Below, one piece after another: positions 24,801-34,484 of a stretch of 64,000 nt of DNA (positions within the stretch are counted from its first letter, which is position 1; every line of letters starts with the position of its first letter). The notes under the pieces are model-generated. The model did no database searches, was not told the DNA's origin, and was given only the letters and a program-made list of their open reading frames with translations. The DNA is from Helicobacter pylori. Its GTDB lineage: Bacteria; Campylobacterota; Campylobacteria; Campylobacterales; Helicobacteraceae. Both the position numbers and the translations under genes were made by a program. The stretch is taken from assembly GCF_009689985.1 (NCBI RefSeq), contig NZ_QBAW01000001.1:1-64000 (forward strand), in the 5' to 3' direction.

Positions 24801-27710
24801 GTGAAAATCAAATTCAAACGATTGGATTATCAAGAAAAATGCTTGAATCAGATTTTAGGGGTGTTTAAGGGGATTGATTTGAGAGAGCCAGAAAAGGATA
24901 TTCAAAGGATTGCTAACCCTGTTTTTGAAACAGAAGCGCTCAAAAATGTTTTATTAGAAAATATTGAGGATTTACGATCCGAGCAAAAAATAACCCAGGG
25001 AAGCGTGGGGATTAATCAGTCGTTAAACTGCGATATTTTAATGGAAACAGGTACCGGGAAGACCTTTTGCTTTTTGGAATGCGTTTATGCCTTGCACAAA
25101 AACTACCATTTGTCAAAATTTATCGTTTTAGTGCCAAGCAACGCCATTAAATTAGGGGTTTTAAAGAGTGTTGAAATCACAAGAGAATTTTTTAAAAGCG
25201 AATATTCTACGCATTTAGAAAGCTATGAAGATGTAGAAAGATTCATTCTAGCGAGTAACCATAAATGCTGTGTGTTGGTGATGACTGATGCTGCCTTTAG
25301 GAGTGAGAAAAAAAATGTTATCAATAAATCATGCTTAGAAAACACGAATCTATTCAATGGTGCAAAAAGTTACATGCAAGCTTTAGCCAGTATCCGCCCT
25401 ATCGTGATCTTAGACGAACCGCACCGATTTTTGGGCGATAAAACAAAGAAAAAATTAAAAGAATTCAACGCTTTAATCACGCTCAGGTTTGGGGCGACTT
25501 TTAAAGATGATTATAATAATTTGATTTACGCGCTAGACAGCAAAAAAGCGTTTGATAATGGGCTAGTGAAAAGCATTAGCGTGGCGTCTGTGGGGGAGAG
25601 TGATGAGTATTTTTTAGAGCTTAAAGAGACTAACAAAAAACAAAATGAAGCGACGATCAACTACACGAATTTAGAAAATAAAACTCAAAGCGTCAAAGTC
25701 AAAACGCATGATAATTTAGGCGCGCTAACTCATATCAGCGCTTTAGAAGATTACATTGTAGAAAACATCACTAAAAATGAGGTGTGTTTTTTGAACGGCG
25801 TTAATTTGTTACTGGATCAAAAAGAGCCTTTTTCTTATTTTGTAGAGGGCGAACAAGAAGTGATGCTGAAAGAAGCGATAAAAAGCCATTTTGAAAGAGA
25901 AGAAGGGCTTTTTAAAAAGGGGATTAAAGCCTTGTGCATGGTTTTTATTAGCGGGGTGAATAGCTATTTAAGCGAAAATGAACAGCCGGCCAAATTAGCC
26001 CTTTTATTTGAAAAACTTTACCAACAAGAGCTTGAAGAAGTCTTAAAAAAGCCTTTAGATGAAAATTATAGAGCGTATTTAGAGCGTGCTAGAGAAGACA
26101 TTAAAAGAGTGCATGGAGGGTATTTCGCTAAAAGCAAGAAAGAGGGCGATAAAGACCAAGTGATCGCACTCATTTTAAAAGAAAAAGAAAAATTGCTGAG
26201 TTTTGATTCCGATCTCAGGTTTATTTTTTCGCAATGGGCGTTGCAAGAGGGGTGGGATAACCCTAATGTGATGACGATTTGCAAATTAGCCCCCAGCTCT
26301 TCTAATATCACTAAATTGCAACAAATCGGTAGGGGGCTAAGGCTCGCTGTGAATGATAATGGCGAACGCATCACTAAAGAGCATGCTGATTTTGATTTTG
26401 TCAATGAATTGGTGGTGATCGTGCCGCAAGTGGAGGGGGATTTTGTGGGAGCGATCCAGCAAGAGATAAGCGAACACAGCTTGATCAAACAAGTATTCAG
26501 TGGGGAAGAGCTAGAAAAAAGCGGCATGGTTAAAAAAGGGTATTACGGGGCTTTATTTGAAAAGTTGGAGGGTTTGGGTTTTGGAGAAAAAACAGATGAT
26601 GAAAACTTTAAACTCACCCTCAATCAAAACGAATTTTTAAAAAAAGAGCCGGAACTAGAAAATTTAAAAAATGAAACATACTTGGATCTTGAAAAATTAA
26701 AAGATTTTTTAAAAGATCGCTTAGTTGGCAATCCTAGAGTTAGGAACAAAAACGAGCGAAAAACTGAAAAAATCAAAATCAATAAAGAAAATTTTAAAAA
26801 ATTTGAAACCTTATGGGCAGGTTTGAACCATCAAGCCCGAATCGCTTATGCCATTGATAGCGAGAGCTTGATTGATGAGATTGTCAAAAATATTAATTCT
26901 TCTTTTAATGTCAGTTCAAAAAGCGTTTTGGTTACGACGCATAAAAAAGTAGAAACGATGGGAAATAACGCTACTACAAAGACTTTTGAGCGAGAAAGCG
27001 TATGCGTGTGGAGTCTGCATGAATTTATCAGCACCTTGTCTAATAAGGTGAAATTGAGTTTTGAAAGCGTGGCTAAAGTGTTAGAAAACATTGATGAAAA
27101 CAAGTTTAATGAAATTAAAAAAAACGAACAAGAGAGTTTAAAACGCTTAGAAGATCTGTTTTTGGAAATCATTTATCAAAATATTAAAGATAAAATTTCC
27201 TATCAAATGCGCGAAACGACGATTAAAAACAAAAAAAACGATGCGTTTTATGATGAAAAGGGAGAAATTAGAGAGTTTTTAGACGGGAGTTTGGGGACGG
27301 ATAAATATGAGATTAAAAATGCAAGTGTTCGAGAAAAATGCCTGTATGAAAATTTCATGCAAGTGGAGAGCGAGATTGAAAAAGACACGATTGAAGAATC
27401 TAACGACACTAAAATCATTGTTTTTGGCAAGCTCCCTAGGGTTAAAATCCCAATAGGGTTAAATCAAACTTATAGCCCTGATTTTGGGTATGTGGTTGAA
27501 AATAACGATAAAAAAGTGTTGTTAGTGGTAGAAACTAAGGGGGTTGATAAAAAAGGCGAATTACGCCCTGAAGAAGAGCGGAAAATCTCAACCGCTAAGA
27601 AATTTTTTGAAGCTTTAAAAAAGCAAGGCGTGAATATTGAATACAAAACCAAATTGAATAATGATCAATTGAGTGCGTTGATCAATGAAGTTTTAAATCG
27701 TAAAGATTAG
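24801..27710 (+). CDS. res: type III restriction endonuclease subunit Res
   Basis: 969 residues, GTG start two bases after mod. ATP-dependent helicase-nuclease that cuts only when complexed with Mod. Walker A METGTGKT (81-88), DEPH box (205-208), motif VI QIGRGLRLAV, and a C-terminal PD-x-ETK nuclease site (Pro893-Asp894, Glu911, Lys913). The frame is intact although mod is OFF; without Mod, Res should be inactive and harmless. Corresponds to HP1521. Confidence 0.93.
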   Translation: MKIKFKRLDYQEKCLNQILGVFKGIDLREPEKDIQRIANPVFETEALKNVLLENIEDLRSEQKITQGSVGINQSLNCDILMETGTGKTFCFLECVYALHKNYHLSKFIVLVPSNAIKLGVLKSVEITREFFKSEYSTHLESYEDVERFILASNHKCCVLVMTDAAFRSEKKNVINKSCLENTNLFNGAKSYMQALASIRPIVILDEPHRFLGDKTKKKLKEFNALITLRFGATFKDDYNNLIYALDSKKAFDNGLVKSISVASVGESDEYFLELKETNKKQNEATINYTNLENKTQSVKVKTHDNLGALTHISALEDYIVENITKNEVCFLNGVNLLLDQKEPFSYFVEGEQEVMLKEAIKSHFEREEGLFKKGIKALCMVFISGVNSYLSENEQPAKLALLFEKLYQQELEEVLKKPLDENYRAYLERAREDIKRVHGGYFAKSKKEGDKDQVIALILKEKEKLLSFDSDLRFIFSQWALQEGWDNPNVMTICKLAPSSSNITKLQQIGRGLRLAVNDNGERITKEHADFDFVNELVVIVPQVEGDFVGAIQQEISEHSLIKQVFSGEELEKSGMVKKGYYGALFEKLEGLGFGEKTDDENFKLTLNQNEFLKKEPELENLKNETYLDLEKLKDFLKDRLVGNPRVRNKNERKTEKIKINKENFKKFETLWAGLNHQARIAYAIDSESLIDEIVKNINSSFNVSSKSVLVTTHKKVETMGNNATTKTFERESVCVWSLHEFISTLSNKVKLSFESVAKVLENIDENKFNEIKKNEQESLKRLEDLFLEIIYQNIKDKISYQMRETTIKNKKNDAFYDEKGEIREFLDGSLGTDKYEIKNASVREKCLYENFMQVESEIEKDTIEESNDTKIIVFGKLPRVKIPIGLNQTYSPDFGYVVENNDKKVLLVVETKGVDKKGELRPEEERKISTAKKFFEALKKQGVNIEYKTKLNNDQLSALINEVLNRKD

Positions 27711-27734
27711 AGTTAATAAGCTCAATTACTCTAA

Positions 27735-27750
27735 TGTTTCACATGGAACA
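27735..27750 (+). promoter_or_regulatory. parS-like site 2 (after res)
   Basis: TGTTTCACATGGAACA, one mismatch (A for G at the centre) from TGTTTCACGTGGAACA. Same core as site 1 and same orientation, 5.0 kb away; both lie just outside the type III R-M operon. Confidence 0.7.
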
Positions 27751-27794
27751 ATTTCAAAGAAAAGCGTTTTATTTAAAATTCATGGTGCTTTTGT

Positions 27795-27800
27795 TATAAT
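27795..27800 (+). promoter_or_regulatory. -10 box for the type IIG gene
   Basis: TATAAT in TTTTGTTATAATCG, about 125 bases before the ATG at 27926. It gives a long leader containing the hairpin at 27841-27873. Confidence 0.55.
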
Positions 27801-27840
27801 CGTTTTTATCCAATTTTAAAGCATTGAAAAGCATTACACT

Positions 27841-27873
27841 TATAAAAGCGTGGCATTAAAAAACGCTTTTATA
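27841..27873 (+). promoter_or_regulatory. 10-bp perfect hairpin in the leader of the type IIG gene
   Basis: TATAAAAGCG, 13-base loop, CGCTTTTATA. It lies between the promoter and the start codon. It could attenuate transcription or mask translation of the R-M protein, or protect the 5' end. No U-tract follows. Confidence 0.5.
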
Positions 27874-27925
27874 AACAACGATAAACTTTTAAAGCATGTG
27901 TTTTTAAGCGATGTAAGGAATTAAC

Positions 27926-30900
27926 ATGGATTATAAAAAATTAGATTTACCCAACACAAACTACCCAAATCAAGAGCAACTGAAAGCTTTTGAAACCGCT
28001 TTTAACGCCTTTTTAGAAACCAACCAACAAGAAAATGAAAATCACCACAACGACGCTTTTAATGATTTATTGAAAGGTGTTTTTAAATACAAGGTTAAGC
28101 CCACCAAAAAAATAGACAGCGCTATTCTTAATGAAAATAACAAAGTGGAGGTGATCATTGAATTTAAAGCCCTTAAAAACCCCAACGAATTTATTAAAAA
28201 GGGCGATTTGAATGTTAAAGCCTTTCATGAAAGCCTTTTGTATTATCTCACAGAAAGAAAAGATGGTAATAACAACCTTAAGCATCTTATCTTAGTCACT
28301 ATTAAAGAGCTTTATATCATTGATGCAAACGAATTTGAGGTTTTTAATAAAGATAAAGAAATTCAAAAAGCCTTTGAAAATTGCCATGATAAAAAGGGTA
28401 ACGATCCACGCACAAAAGCGTTTTATGACGCTTGCCAAAAACGCCTTAATGAGCTTGATCGTTCTTTGAAATACTACCATATCTCTCTCAAAAAAGAAAA
28501 TTTAGCCCTAATCTATCAAGCCCTAAGCCCTAATTTTTTGCTCAAAATTCCAAAATATTCTGACGCTAACACGCTTAACAAAGATTTTTATGAAGAATTG
28601 CTTTACATTTTAGGGTTAGAAGAGAAAAATGAAAAGGGGAAAACTTTAATCAAGCCCAGCCGCACCAAAAACTCCCTAAGTTATGCCCTAAAAGAGAAAT
28701 ACAAAAATTTAGACGATGAAGAAGTCATGGCGTTACTGATTGCTTGGAATAACCGTATCTTGTTTTTACGGCTTTTAGAAAGCCTTTTAATTTCTTTCAA
28801 GCATTTTGAAAATCCTTTCTTAACCACAGAAAACTTTAAAGATTTCAACGCCCTAAACACCCTCTTTTTTGAAGTCCTAGCCATGAAAAACAGCGAGCGT
28901 TCTTTAAATAAAGAAGACAAGATTTTAGAAAAAATCCCTTATTTGAATTCCAGTTTGTTTGATGAAACACCTTTGGAATTAGAGGGGTATAGAATAAGAT
29001 CACTCGATAACGAGCCTTTAGAGATTTATCCTAAATCCGTTCTCAAAAAACACGAAGAATACCAAGAACAAAAAGATTTGCCGTTGCTAAAATACCTTTT
29101 TGAATTTTTGCGCGTTTATGATTTCACCACCACCCCTAAAGACATTAAAGATAATCAAAATAAGAGCGAAAGCCGTTTGATTAACCCTAGCGTTTTAGGG
29201 CTTGTTTTTGAAAAACTCAACGGCTATAAAGAGGGGAGCTTTTATACCCCAAGCTTCATCACAAGCTACATGTGCAAAGAGAGTATCACGCCGATTGTGT
29301 TGGATAAATTCAACGCCACTTATCAGTGGGACTGCGAAAATCTAAAAGCGTTGCGAGAAAAAATAGACAGAAATTTTTCAAATGAAAAAGCTAAAGAATA
29401 CCTAAACACGCTTTTAACCTTACGCATTTGCGATCCGGCGGTGGGGAGCGGGCATTTTCTAGTCTCTGCGCTCAATGAAATGGTGCGGGTTGCTTACAAG
29501 CTAGGGCTTATTGCTTCCTTGTATCGTTGCGAGCTTAGATTAGAAAACGATGAAATCATCATCCACACGCCAGAGGATAAAGTCTTTAAATATACCATAC
29601 CGCATAGCGAAAACGATCCCCACCACCAAATCCAAAAAGAACTTTTTAATCTTAAAAAAGACATCATTGAAAACTGCCTTTTTGGCGTGGATATTAACCC
29701 CAATTCTTGCGAAATCACCAAGCTTAGGCTATGGATAGAGCTTTTAAAATACAGCTATTATATTTTTGAAGAGGGTAAGAACACTAACAATCTTGAAACC
29801 CTCCCCAACATTGACATTAACATCAAGTGCGCTAACAGCTTGATCTCACGCTTTAATTTGAATGATGATCTCAAAAAGATCCCCAATATCAAGAAAAAAA
29901 TCCAAGAATACAAAGATTTAGTCGCTCAATACAAAGACCCAAACCCTTTCTATCCCTTAAATAAGCAAGATCTTATCAACAAAATCCAAGACTTAAAAAA
30001 CACTTTTTCCCTCACACTCAAAGACCCTAAAACCAAAGCAGAGCTTGAAAAGGCTATTGAAAAACACATCAAAAAATACAATTTCTTTGCCCTAGACGAT
30101 AAGAGCTTGCTAGCTGGGTTAGATTACTTTATCCCAAGCCTTTTTGGCACGCCAAAACTAAGCCCTAAGGAAGAGGAAGAGGCTTTTGCTTCTTATGGGC
30201 GTATTAGAGCTTTGAGAAAAAAGCTTGATGATGCCTTAAGTGGTGGAGAGTATCACAATGCGTTTGAATGGCGCTTTGAATTCCCTGAAGTGTTGGATGA
30301 TGAGGGGGATTTTTTAGGCTTTGATTGCATCATTGGCAATCCGCCTTATATCCGCCAAGAACAAATCAAAGAAATAAAGCCTTTATTACAAAAGCAATAC
30401 CGAGATTTCTACAACAGCACCGCTGACATTTACACCTACTTTTTTGCCCTGTCTTACCACCTTTTAAAAGACAAGGGGTTTAACGCTTTCATCACTTCCA
30501 ACAAATACGCGCGAGCCAAATACGGCGCTAAATTAAGAGAATGGCTGCTCAAAAAAACCACCCTTGCCAGCTACATGGAGCTAAACGCCTTAAAAGTCTT
30601 TGAGAGCGCCACCGTGGATACAAGCATTATGAGTTTCATCAAACAAACGCCCCCCAAAGAGAGCGATTTTAGGTATTACGAACCCACCCCAGACGATAAA
30701 AGCGATTTGAAAAGCGCTCGCTCTTTATCCATGAGGCAAAACGCGCTTTTAACAGAAAGCTTTATTTTTGCCAACACCTCTCTTTTAGACTTAAGGGATA
30801 AAATGGAGAGTGTTGGCACCCCGCTCAAGGATTGGGATATTCAAATCTATCGTGGCATTTTAACCGGCGCTAACGAAGCCTTTATCATTCCCACTGAAAA

Positions 30901-31672
30901 AAGAGACGAAATCTTAAAAAACTGCGATGATGCGCAAAAAGATGAAAGGGGAATGAGCGAAAGAGAAAGAACAAAAGAGCTTATCAAGCCCATTTTAAGA
31001 GGGAAGGACATTAAAAGGTATCGTTATGAGTGGGCGGATTTGTGGGTGATAGCGACATTCCCAAGCCTTAAGCTTGATATTGATGATTATCCCTCTCTCA
31101 AAACTTATCTTTCACAATTCCGCCCTAGAATTGACCAAAGCGGTGAAAAAGGTTGCAGAAAGAAAACAAGCAATCAGTGGTTTGAAACTCAGGATACTAT
31201 TGCTTATCATGGCGATTTTGAAAAAGAGAAAATTGTGTATGGCGAGATCGTGCAAGAGCCACGATTTTATTTAGATAATGGAGAATGCGAATTAGGGTAT
31301 TTTTATGCAGAAGCCACGAGCTTCATTCTCACAGGAGAGCATTTGCACTATCTTTTAGGAATGTTGCATTCTAAATTGATTACTTTTGCTTTCAAAACTT
31401 TCTATGCAGGCGGAGGACTAGGCGAGAGTGGCTATCGCTATAAAAAGGCTTTTATAGAACGGCTTCCCATTCCTAAAATCACACCAGAAAACCAAAAATT
31501 AGCCCACAAAATCACCGATTGCGCAAAAGCAATCCTAGAAGCAAAAGGAAAAGACCCTAAAGCCAACACCCAAAAATTAGAAAAAGAAATTGACGTTTTA
31601 GTCTATCAGCTTTACAACCTCACCGATGAAGAAATTAAAATCATTGAAGAGGGGCAAGAAATAAAAAGCTGA
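27926..31672 (+). CDS. type IIG restriction-modification enzyme (fused nuclease and adenine methyltransferase)
   Basis: 1248 residues, one polypeptide with both activities. An N-terminal PD-(D/E)xK-like nuclease (Asp64, Glu79, Lys81 in EVIIEFKA) is followed by a long helical connector, methyltransferase motif I DPAVGSGHF (from 503), motif IV GNPPYIRQE (NPPY 805-808), and a C-terminal target-recognition domain ending in coiled helix. The methyltransferase motif order is gamma-like, as in Eco57I-type enzymes. Recognition site cannot be read. TTAAGGAATTAAC precedes the ATG. Corresponds to the HP1517 region. Confidence 0.9.
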   Translation: MDYKKLDLPNTNYPNQEQLKAFETAFNAFLETNQQENENHHNDAFNDLLKGVFKYKVKPTKKIDSAILNENNKVEVIIEFKALKNPNEFIKKGDLNVKAFHESLLYYLTERKDGNNNLKHLILVTIKELYIIDANEFEVFNKDKEIQKAFENCHDKKGNDPRTKAFYDACQKRLNELDRSLKYYHISLKKENLALIYQALSPNFLLKIPKYSDANTLNKDFYEELLYILGLEEKNEKGKTLIKPSRTKNSLSYALKEKYKNLDDEEVMALLIAWNNRILFLRLLESLLISFKHFENPFLTTENFKDFNALNTLFFEVLAMKNSERSLNKEDKILEKIPYLNSSLFDETPLELEGYRIRSLDNEPLEIYPKSVLKKHEEYQEQKDLPLLKYLFEFLRVYDFTTTPKDIKDNQNKSESRLINPSVLGLVFEKLNGYKEGSFYTPSFITSYMCKESITPIVLDKFNATYQWDCENLKALREKIDRNFSNEKAKEYLNTLLTLRICDPAVGSGHFLVSALNEMVRVAYKLGLIASLYRCELRLENDEIIIHTPEDKVFKYTIPHSENDPHHQIQKELFNLKKDIIENCLFGVDINPNSCEITKLRLWIELLKYSYYIFEEGKNTNNLETLPNIDINIKCANSLISRFNLNDDLKKIPNIKKKIQEYKDLVAQYKDPNPFYPLNKQDLINKIQDLKNTFSLTLKDPKTKAELEKAIEKHIKKYNFFALDDKSLLAGLDYFIPSLFGTPKLSPKEEEEAFASYGRIRALRKKLDDALSGGEYHNAFEWRFEFPEVLDDEGDFLGFDCIIGNPPYIRQEQIKEIKPLLQKQYRDFYNSTADIYTYFFALSYHLLKDKGFNAFITSNKYARAKYGAKLREWLLKKTTLASYMELNALKVFESATVDTSIMSFIKQTPPKESDFRYYEPTPDDKSDLKSARSLSMRQNALLTESFIFANTSLLDLRDKMESVGTPLKDWDIQIYRGILTGANEAFIIPTEKRDEILKNCDDAQKDERGMSERERTKELIKPILRGKDIKRYRYEWADLWVIATFPSLKLDIDDYPSLKTYLSQFRPRIDQSGEKGCRKKTSNQWFETQDTIAYHGDFEKEKIVYGEIVQEPRFYLDNGECELGYFYAEATSFILTGEHLHYLLGMLHSKLITFAFKTFYAGGGLGESGYRYKKAFIERLPIPKITPENQKLAHKITDCAKAILEAKGKDPKANTQKLEKEIDVLVYQLYNLTDEEIKIIEEGQEIKS

Positions 31673-31690
31673 TTTTCCACTTAAGGATAA

Positions 31691-31717
31691 CCCCCTAATT
31701 TAGGGGGCAACTCTTTT
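31691..31717 (+). terminator. terminator for the type IIG gene, shared with the 3' end of the second aapA
   Basis: CCCCCTA-ATT-TAGGGGG stem followed by CAACTCTTTTT. On the plus strand it is an intrinsic terminator 18 bases after the R-M stop. On the minus strand its GGGGG/CCCCC arms match the aapA 5' hairpin. Confidence 0.7.
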
Positions 31718-31723
31718 TAAGAA

Positions 31724-31816
31724 TTAGCGTTTAATCACTAGATCAAACTTTAAACCCAAAAAACTGATTTTTAGGTATAATTCTTTCCAAGAGTGTTTAC
31801 TACGATGATTTTTCAT
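31724..31816 (-). CDS. AapA-family small hydrophobic toxin (second locus)
   Basis: 30-residue peptide starting MKNHRSKHSWKELYLKISF and ending LVIKR. Same build as the 12.2 kb toxin: Lys/Arg/His start, Trp10, Leu13-Tyr14, FLG at 19-21, Lys-Arg end. LYLKISFLG is the same core as in AapA1. It has an unusual Asp25 in the hydrophobic half, which could weaken membrane insertion. AGGAG lies before the ATG. Antisense promoter and 5' hairpin are both present. Which numbered AapA it is I cannot tell. Confidence 0.85.
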   Translation of the reverse strand: MKNHRSKHSWKELYLKISFLGLKFDLVIKR

Positions 31817-31870
31817 AGTAAGCTCCTAAAAGTGGATTTTACCCCCTAATCTCTAGCAAAAAAAACTAGG
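31776..31870 (+). ncRNA. IsoA-family antisense RNA of the second aapA locus
   Basis: TATAAT at 31776-31781 inside the toxin gene on the opposite strand, again exactly 40 bases from the toxin start codon. The RNA would begin near 31788, cover the start and ribosome binding site, and end near the hairpin at 31841-31874. Ends are estimates. Confidence 0.72.
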
Positions 31871-31874
31871 GGGT
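31841..31874. promoter_or_regulatory. hairpin at the 5' end of the second aapA mRNA
   Basis: ACCCCCTA, 18-base loop with an A-run, TAGGGGGT. Equivalent in place to the hairpin at 12318-12340. Its C-run can pair with the G-run at 31701-31707 downstream of the toxin, which would close the mRNA ends together. Confidence 0.6.
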
Positions 31875-31970
31875 AAGCGTTATTTTATCTTAATCTTACA
31901 AAAACGCTTTTGATAAAAGCTACAAACCACTCAGTTAAAAGCTTTTTTAGAGATTGAATTTTAGATACCC

Positions 31971-33158
31971 TTAATTCTTAAACAAAGACTCTAAAGCTTC
32001 TACCCCTACTTTTGGCGTTTCTTTTTCGCTTTCGTTTTCTGCGTGTTCTTTGACGCTAGGAATGGTTTCAAACTCTATGTGATAGCCTGTAAGCATGGAC
32101 GCTAAGCACACATTCACCCCGCCTTTACCGATAGCCTTAGATTTTTCAATATCTAATAAACGCACTTTAGCCTTTTGCAAATGGTTATTGACAATAAAAC
32201 GCTCTTGAATGGATTCTTTTTCTTCAGCACTCAATTCTTCTATAGGGATTTTTTTAATTTCAACGCTTAAAATTTTGGCTGGAGCGAGCGCGAGGGTGAT
32301 GTAAATTTCAGGCACATTAGAATACTCTATGCAATCAATATTTTCTTTATTCAATTCGTTACTTATCGCATTAATGCGCACGCCCTTAACCCCCACAGCC
32401 GCACCTATGGGGTCAATCCTAGCGTTATGGGAAAAAAAGCTCACTTTCGCTCTGTTGCCTGGGATTCGCGCACAATGGATGATTTCAATTTCTTTATCTT
32501 TAATTTCAGGGACTTCTAATTCCAACAAGGCTTCAAGCATTTTAGGGGTGGTGCGACTCATCTCTAATAGTAAACCTTTTTTCGTGCGTTTGACTTGCGT
32601 TAAAACCGCTTTAATGCTATCGCCTACTTTAAAACTCTCGCCCTTGATGCGATGGCGCATGGAAAGAACGCCTTGAAATTGCTGCTCAATCTCAATAAAG
32701 GTGTTTTGATGGTTATCCACTAAAATCACTTGCCCCATTAAAACGCTGTTAAGACGCTTTTGAAACGCTTCAAAGTGGCTGTCTTCTAACGCTTTTTCTA
32801 ACTGGTATTGCAAATCTTTAAAAAGGCGGTTGATCGCTCCTTGCTTCATGCTCTCTAAACTCAAGCTGTAAGACAATTCGTCTTTAATCTTAACGCTTGG
32901 ATCTATTTCTTTGGCTTTAGACAAGCTGATGTATTTAGAAGGGTCGTTAATCAATCTTTCATCATCATCTTCTAAAACTTCTACCAACTGGATAAGCTGG
33001 AGCTGCTTGTTTTCTTCAATTACCAAGTAGCGCGCTAGGGGGTCTAACTCATTTTGCGCCATTTTTAGCAAACAGCCTTGAATCACTTTTGAAATCATCT
33101 CTTTAGGCAAATTTTTTTCATACGCAATGCATTCTATAAGATCGCTGATTTTTTCCAT
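31971..33158 (-). CDS. nusA: transcription elongation/termination factor NusA
   Basis: 395 residues. Binds RNA polymerase and nascent RNA to control pausing, termination and antitermination. N-terminal RNAP-binding domain (about 1-125), S1 domain (about 130-200), two KH domains with GAAVGVKGVRINAISNEL and KSKAIGKGGVNVCLAS. There are no C-terminal acidic repeats, as usual outside gamma-proteobacteria. I use ATG 33158 (AAGGA upstream); an in-frame TTG lies two codons earlier. Confidence 0.94.
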   Translation of the reverse strand: MEKISDLIECIAYEKNLPKEMISKVIQGCLLKMAQNELDPLARYLVIEENKQLQLIQLVEVLEDDDERLINDPSKYISLSKAKEIDPSVKIKDELSYSLSLESMKQGAINRLFKDLQYQLEKALEDSHFEAFQKRLNSVLMGQVILVDNHQNTFIEIEQQFQGVLSMRHRIKGESFKVGDSIKAVLTQVKRTKKGLLLEMSRTTPKMLEALLELEVPEIKDKEIEIIHCARIPGNRAKVSFFSHNARIDPIGAAVGVKGVRINAISNELNKENIDCIEYSNVPEIYITLALAPAKILSVEIKKIPIEELSAEEKESIQERFIVNNHLQKAKVRLLDIEKSKAIGKGGVNVCLASMLTGYHIEFETIPSVKEHAENESEKETPKVGVEALESLFKN

Positions 33159-33245
33159 TCTCAAGTTCCTTTAAATTTATTTTCTATCATTCTCTATTTG
33201 TGGGGGATATGGCACGTTTAAAAGAAATTTTATTATAGCGAATTT

Positions 33246-34406
33246 TCAAGCTTTATTAAGGATTTCTGCTAAAACCAGAGCGATTTTTTCCAAATCTTCT
33301 TCATTCAAGCTAAAGACTTCAAAGCACACAAATGCGCATGAAATTCTTGCGATAACGCCTTTTTGGAAAAGCTTTAAATAAAGTTTCTCACTATTTAAAG
33401 CGCGGGTGTTTTTGGACTGGATTTTCACGCAAAAGGATTCTAATTCTCTATCGGGAAAATTCCCTATTTTAGAAAAGCTAGAGGCGATGCTCACATTCAA
33501 TTCTAAAGGCTTTAAAAGGGCGTAGAGTTTGAGAGCTTTTTGCAATAAGGCGTCTTTAGTTTGGTTTAGTAGCGCATGAATGGTGGTTTCTTCTTGGTGA
33601 TTGACCCATGCGTTTAGGCTGTGAAAAAGCAAGGTAAGCGTGATTTTACCCGCCCTCAAAGCTCTATAAAGGGGGTGGTTTTTTAATATTCCAACCCATT
33701 CTTTTTGCCCCATAATAATGCCCGCTTGCGTGCTGTTAAAGCACTTATCCGCACTAAAGCTTAAAAGCGATGGTTTTAGGGCTAAAATTTCTTCTAAAGC
33801 CGTTCTGTTTAACAAATCCACATCCCCTAAATTGTAATAATCTATCAAACCATGCTCTTTAGCTAGGGCTTGTAAATCTTTAAAAGGCGTGTCTTTTTTA
33901 AAATGGGGGTTGTGGGTTTTAAAGAGCATTTTGCTGTTTTCATTCAAGGCCAAGCGATAATCCCTTAAATAAGCGCGACTGACATTCCCCACTAAATGCA
34001 ACCTAGCCCCACTACTCAATAAAATATCTTTAAGGTTAAAATCCCCCCCCACTAATTCGCCATAAGAAACAATGATTTCTTTTTCTTGCGCTAAAGCGTT
34101 AGCGATGAGAAAAATCGCACTGGTGTTATTATTCACAATCAAAATTTCTTCAGTGCCAAAACACGCCTTAAAGAGTTGTTTTAAAGGGGTTAAGCGGTTC
34201 TTTTTTTTAGTGGTGTTGAGATCGCATTCTAAATCAATGGGATGGGTTAAAACTTCTTTTAAATAAGGTTCAATTTTTTCATAAAATTGCGGGCTAAAAA
34301 ACGATCGCCCATGATTTTCATCAAAAACGCTCGCGCTCGCATTGATGATTTTTTGATAAGGGCTTTTCAAAAGATCCGGGGTTATTTCGGGCGTTTTTTT
34401 AGCCAT
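33246..34406 (-). CDS. selA: SelA-like PLP enzyme (orphan selenocysteine synthase homologue)
   Basis: 386 residues, shorter than bacterial SelA (about 460) and lacking its extra N-terminal tRNA-binding part. PLP lysine is Lys221 in [14 protein letters not shown]; the NNNTSA loop is at 93-98. The usual HTNLGR segment is degraded to DENHGR. No selB, selC or UGA-containing gene is in the window. A G8 run in the coding strand (34043-34050) in GELVGGDF is a possible slippage site. Real selenocysteine synthesis is doubtful. Confidence 0.8.
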   Translation of the reverse strand: MAKKTPEITPDLLKSPYQKIINASASVFDENHGRSFFSPQFYEKIEPYLKEVLTHPIDLECDLNTTKKKNRLTPLKQLFKACFGTEEILIVNNNTSAIFLIANALAQEKEIIVSYGELVGGDFNLKDILLSSGARLHLVGNVSRAYLRDYRLALNENSKMLFKTHNPHFKKDTPFKDLQALAKEHGLIDYYNLGDVDLLNRTALEEILALKPSLLSFSADKCFNSTQAGIIMGQKEWVGILKNHPLYRALRAGKITLTLLFHSLNAWVNHQEETTIHALLNQTKDALLQKALKLYALLKPLELNVSIASSFSKIGNFPDRELESFCVKIQSKNTRALNSEKLYLKLFQKGVIARISCAFVCFEVFSLNEEDLEKIALVLAEILNKA

Positions 34407-34484
34407 GATGAGCGCGTTTGGTTCCTTTTTTGAGAGTTAAAATAAGCGTTATTTTAAACTAAACCCGCTAAATTTTTGATAAAA

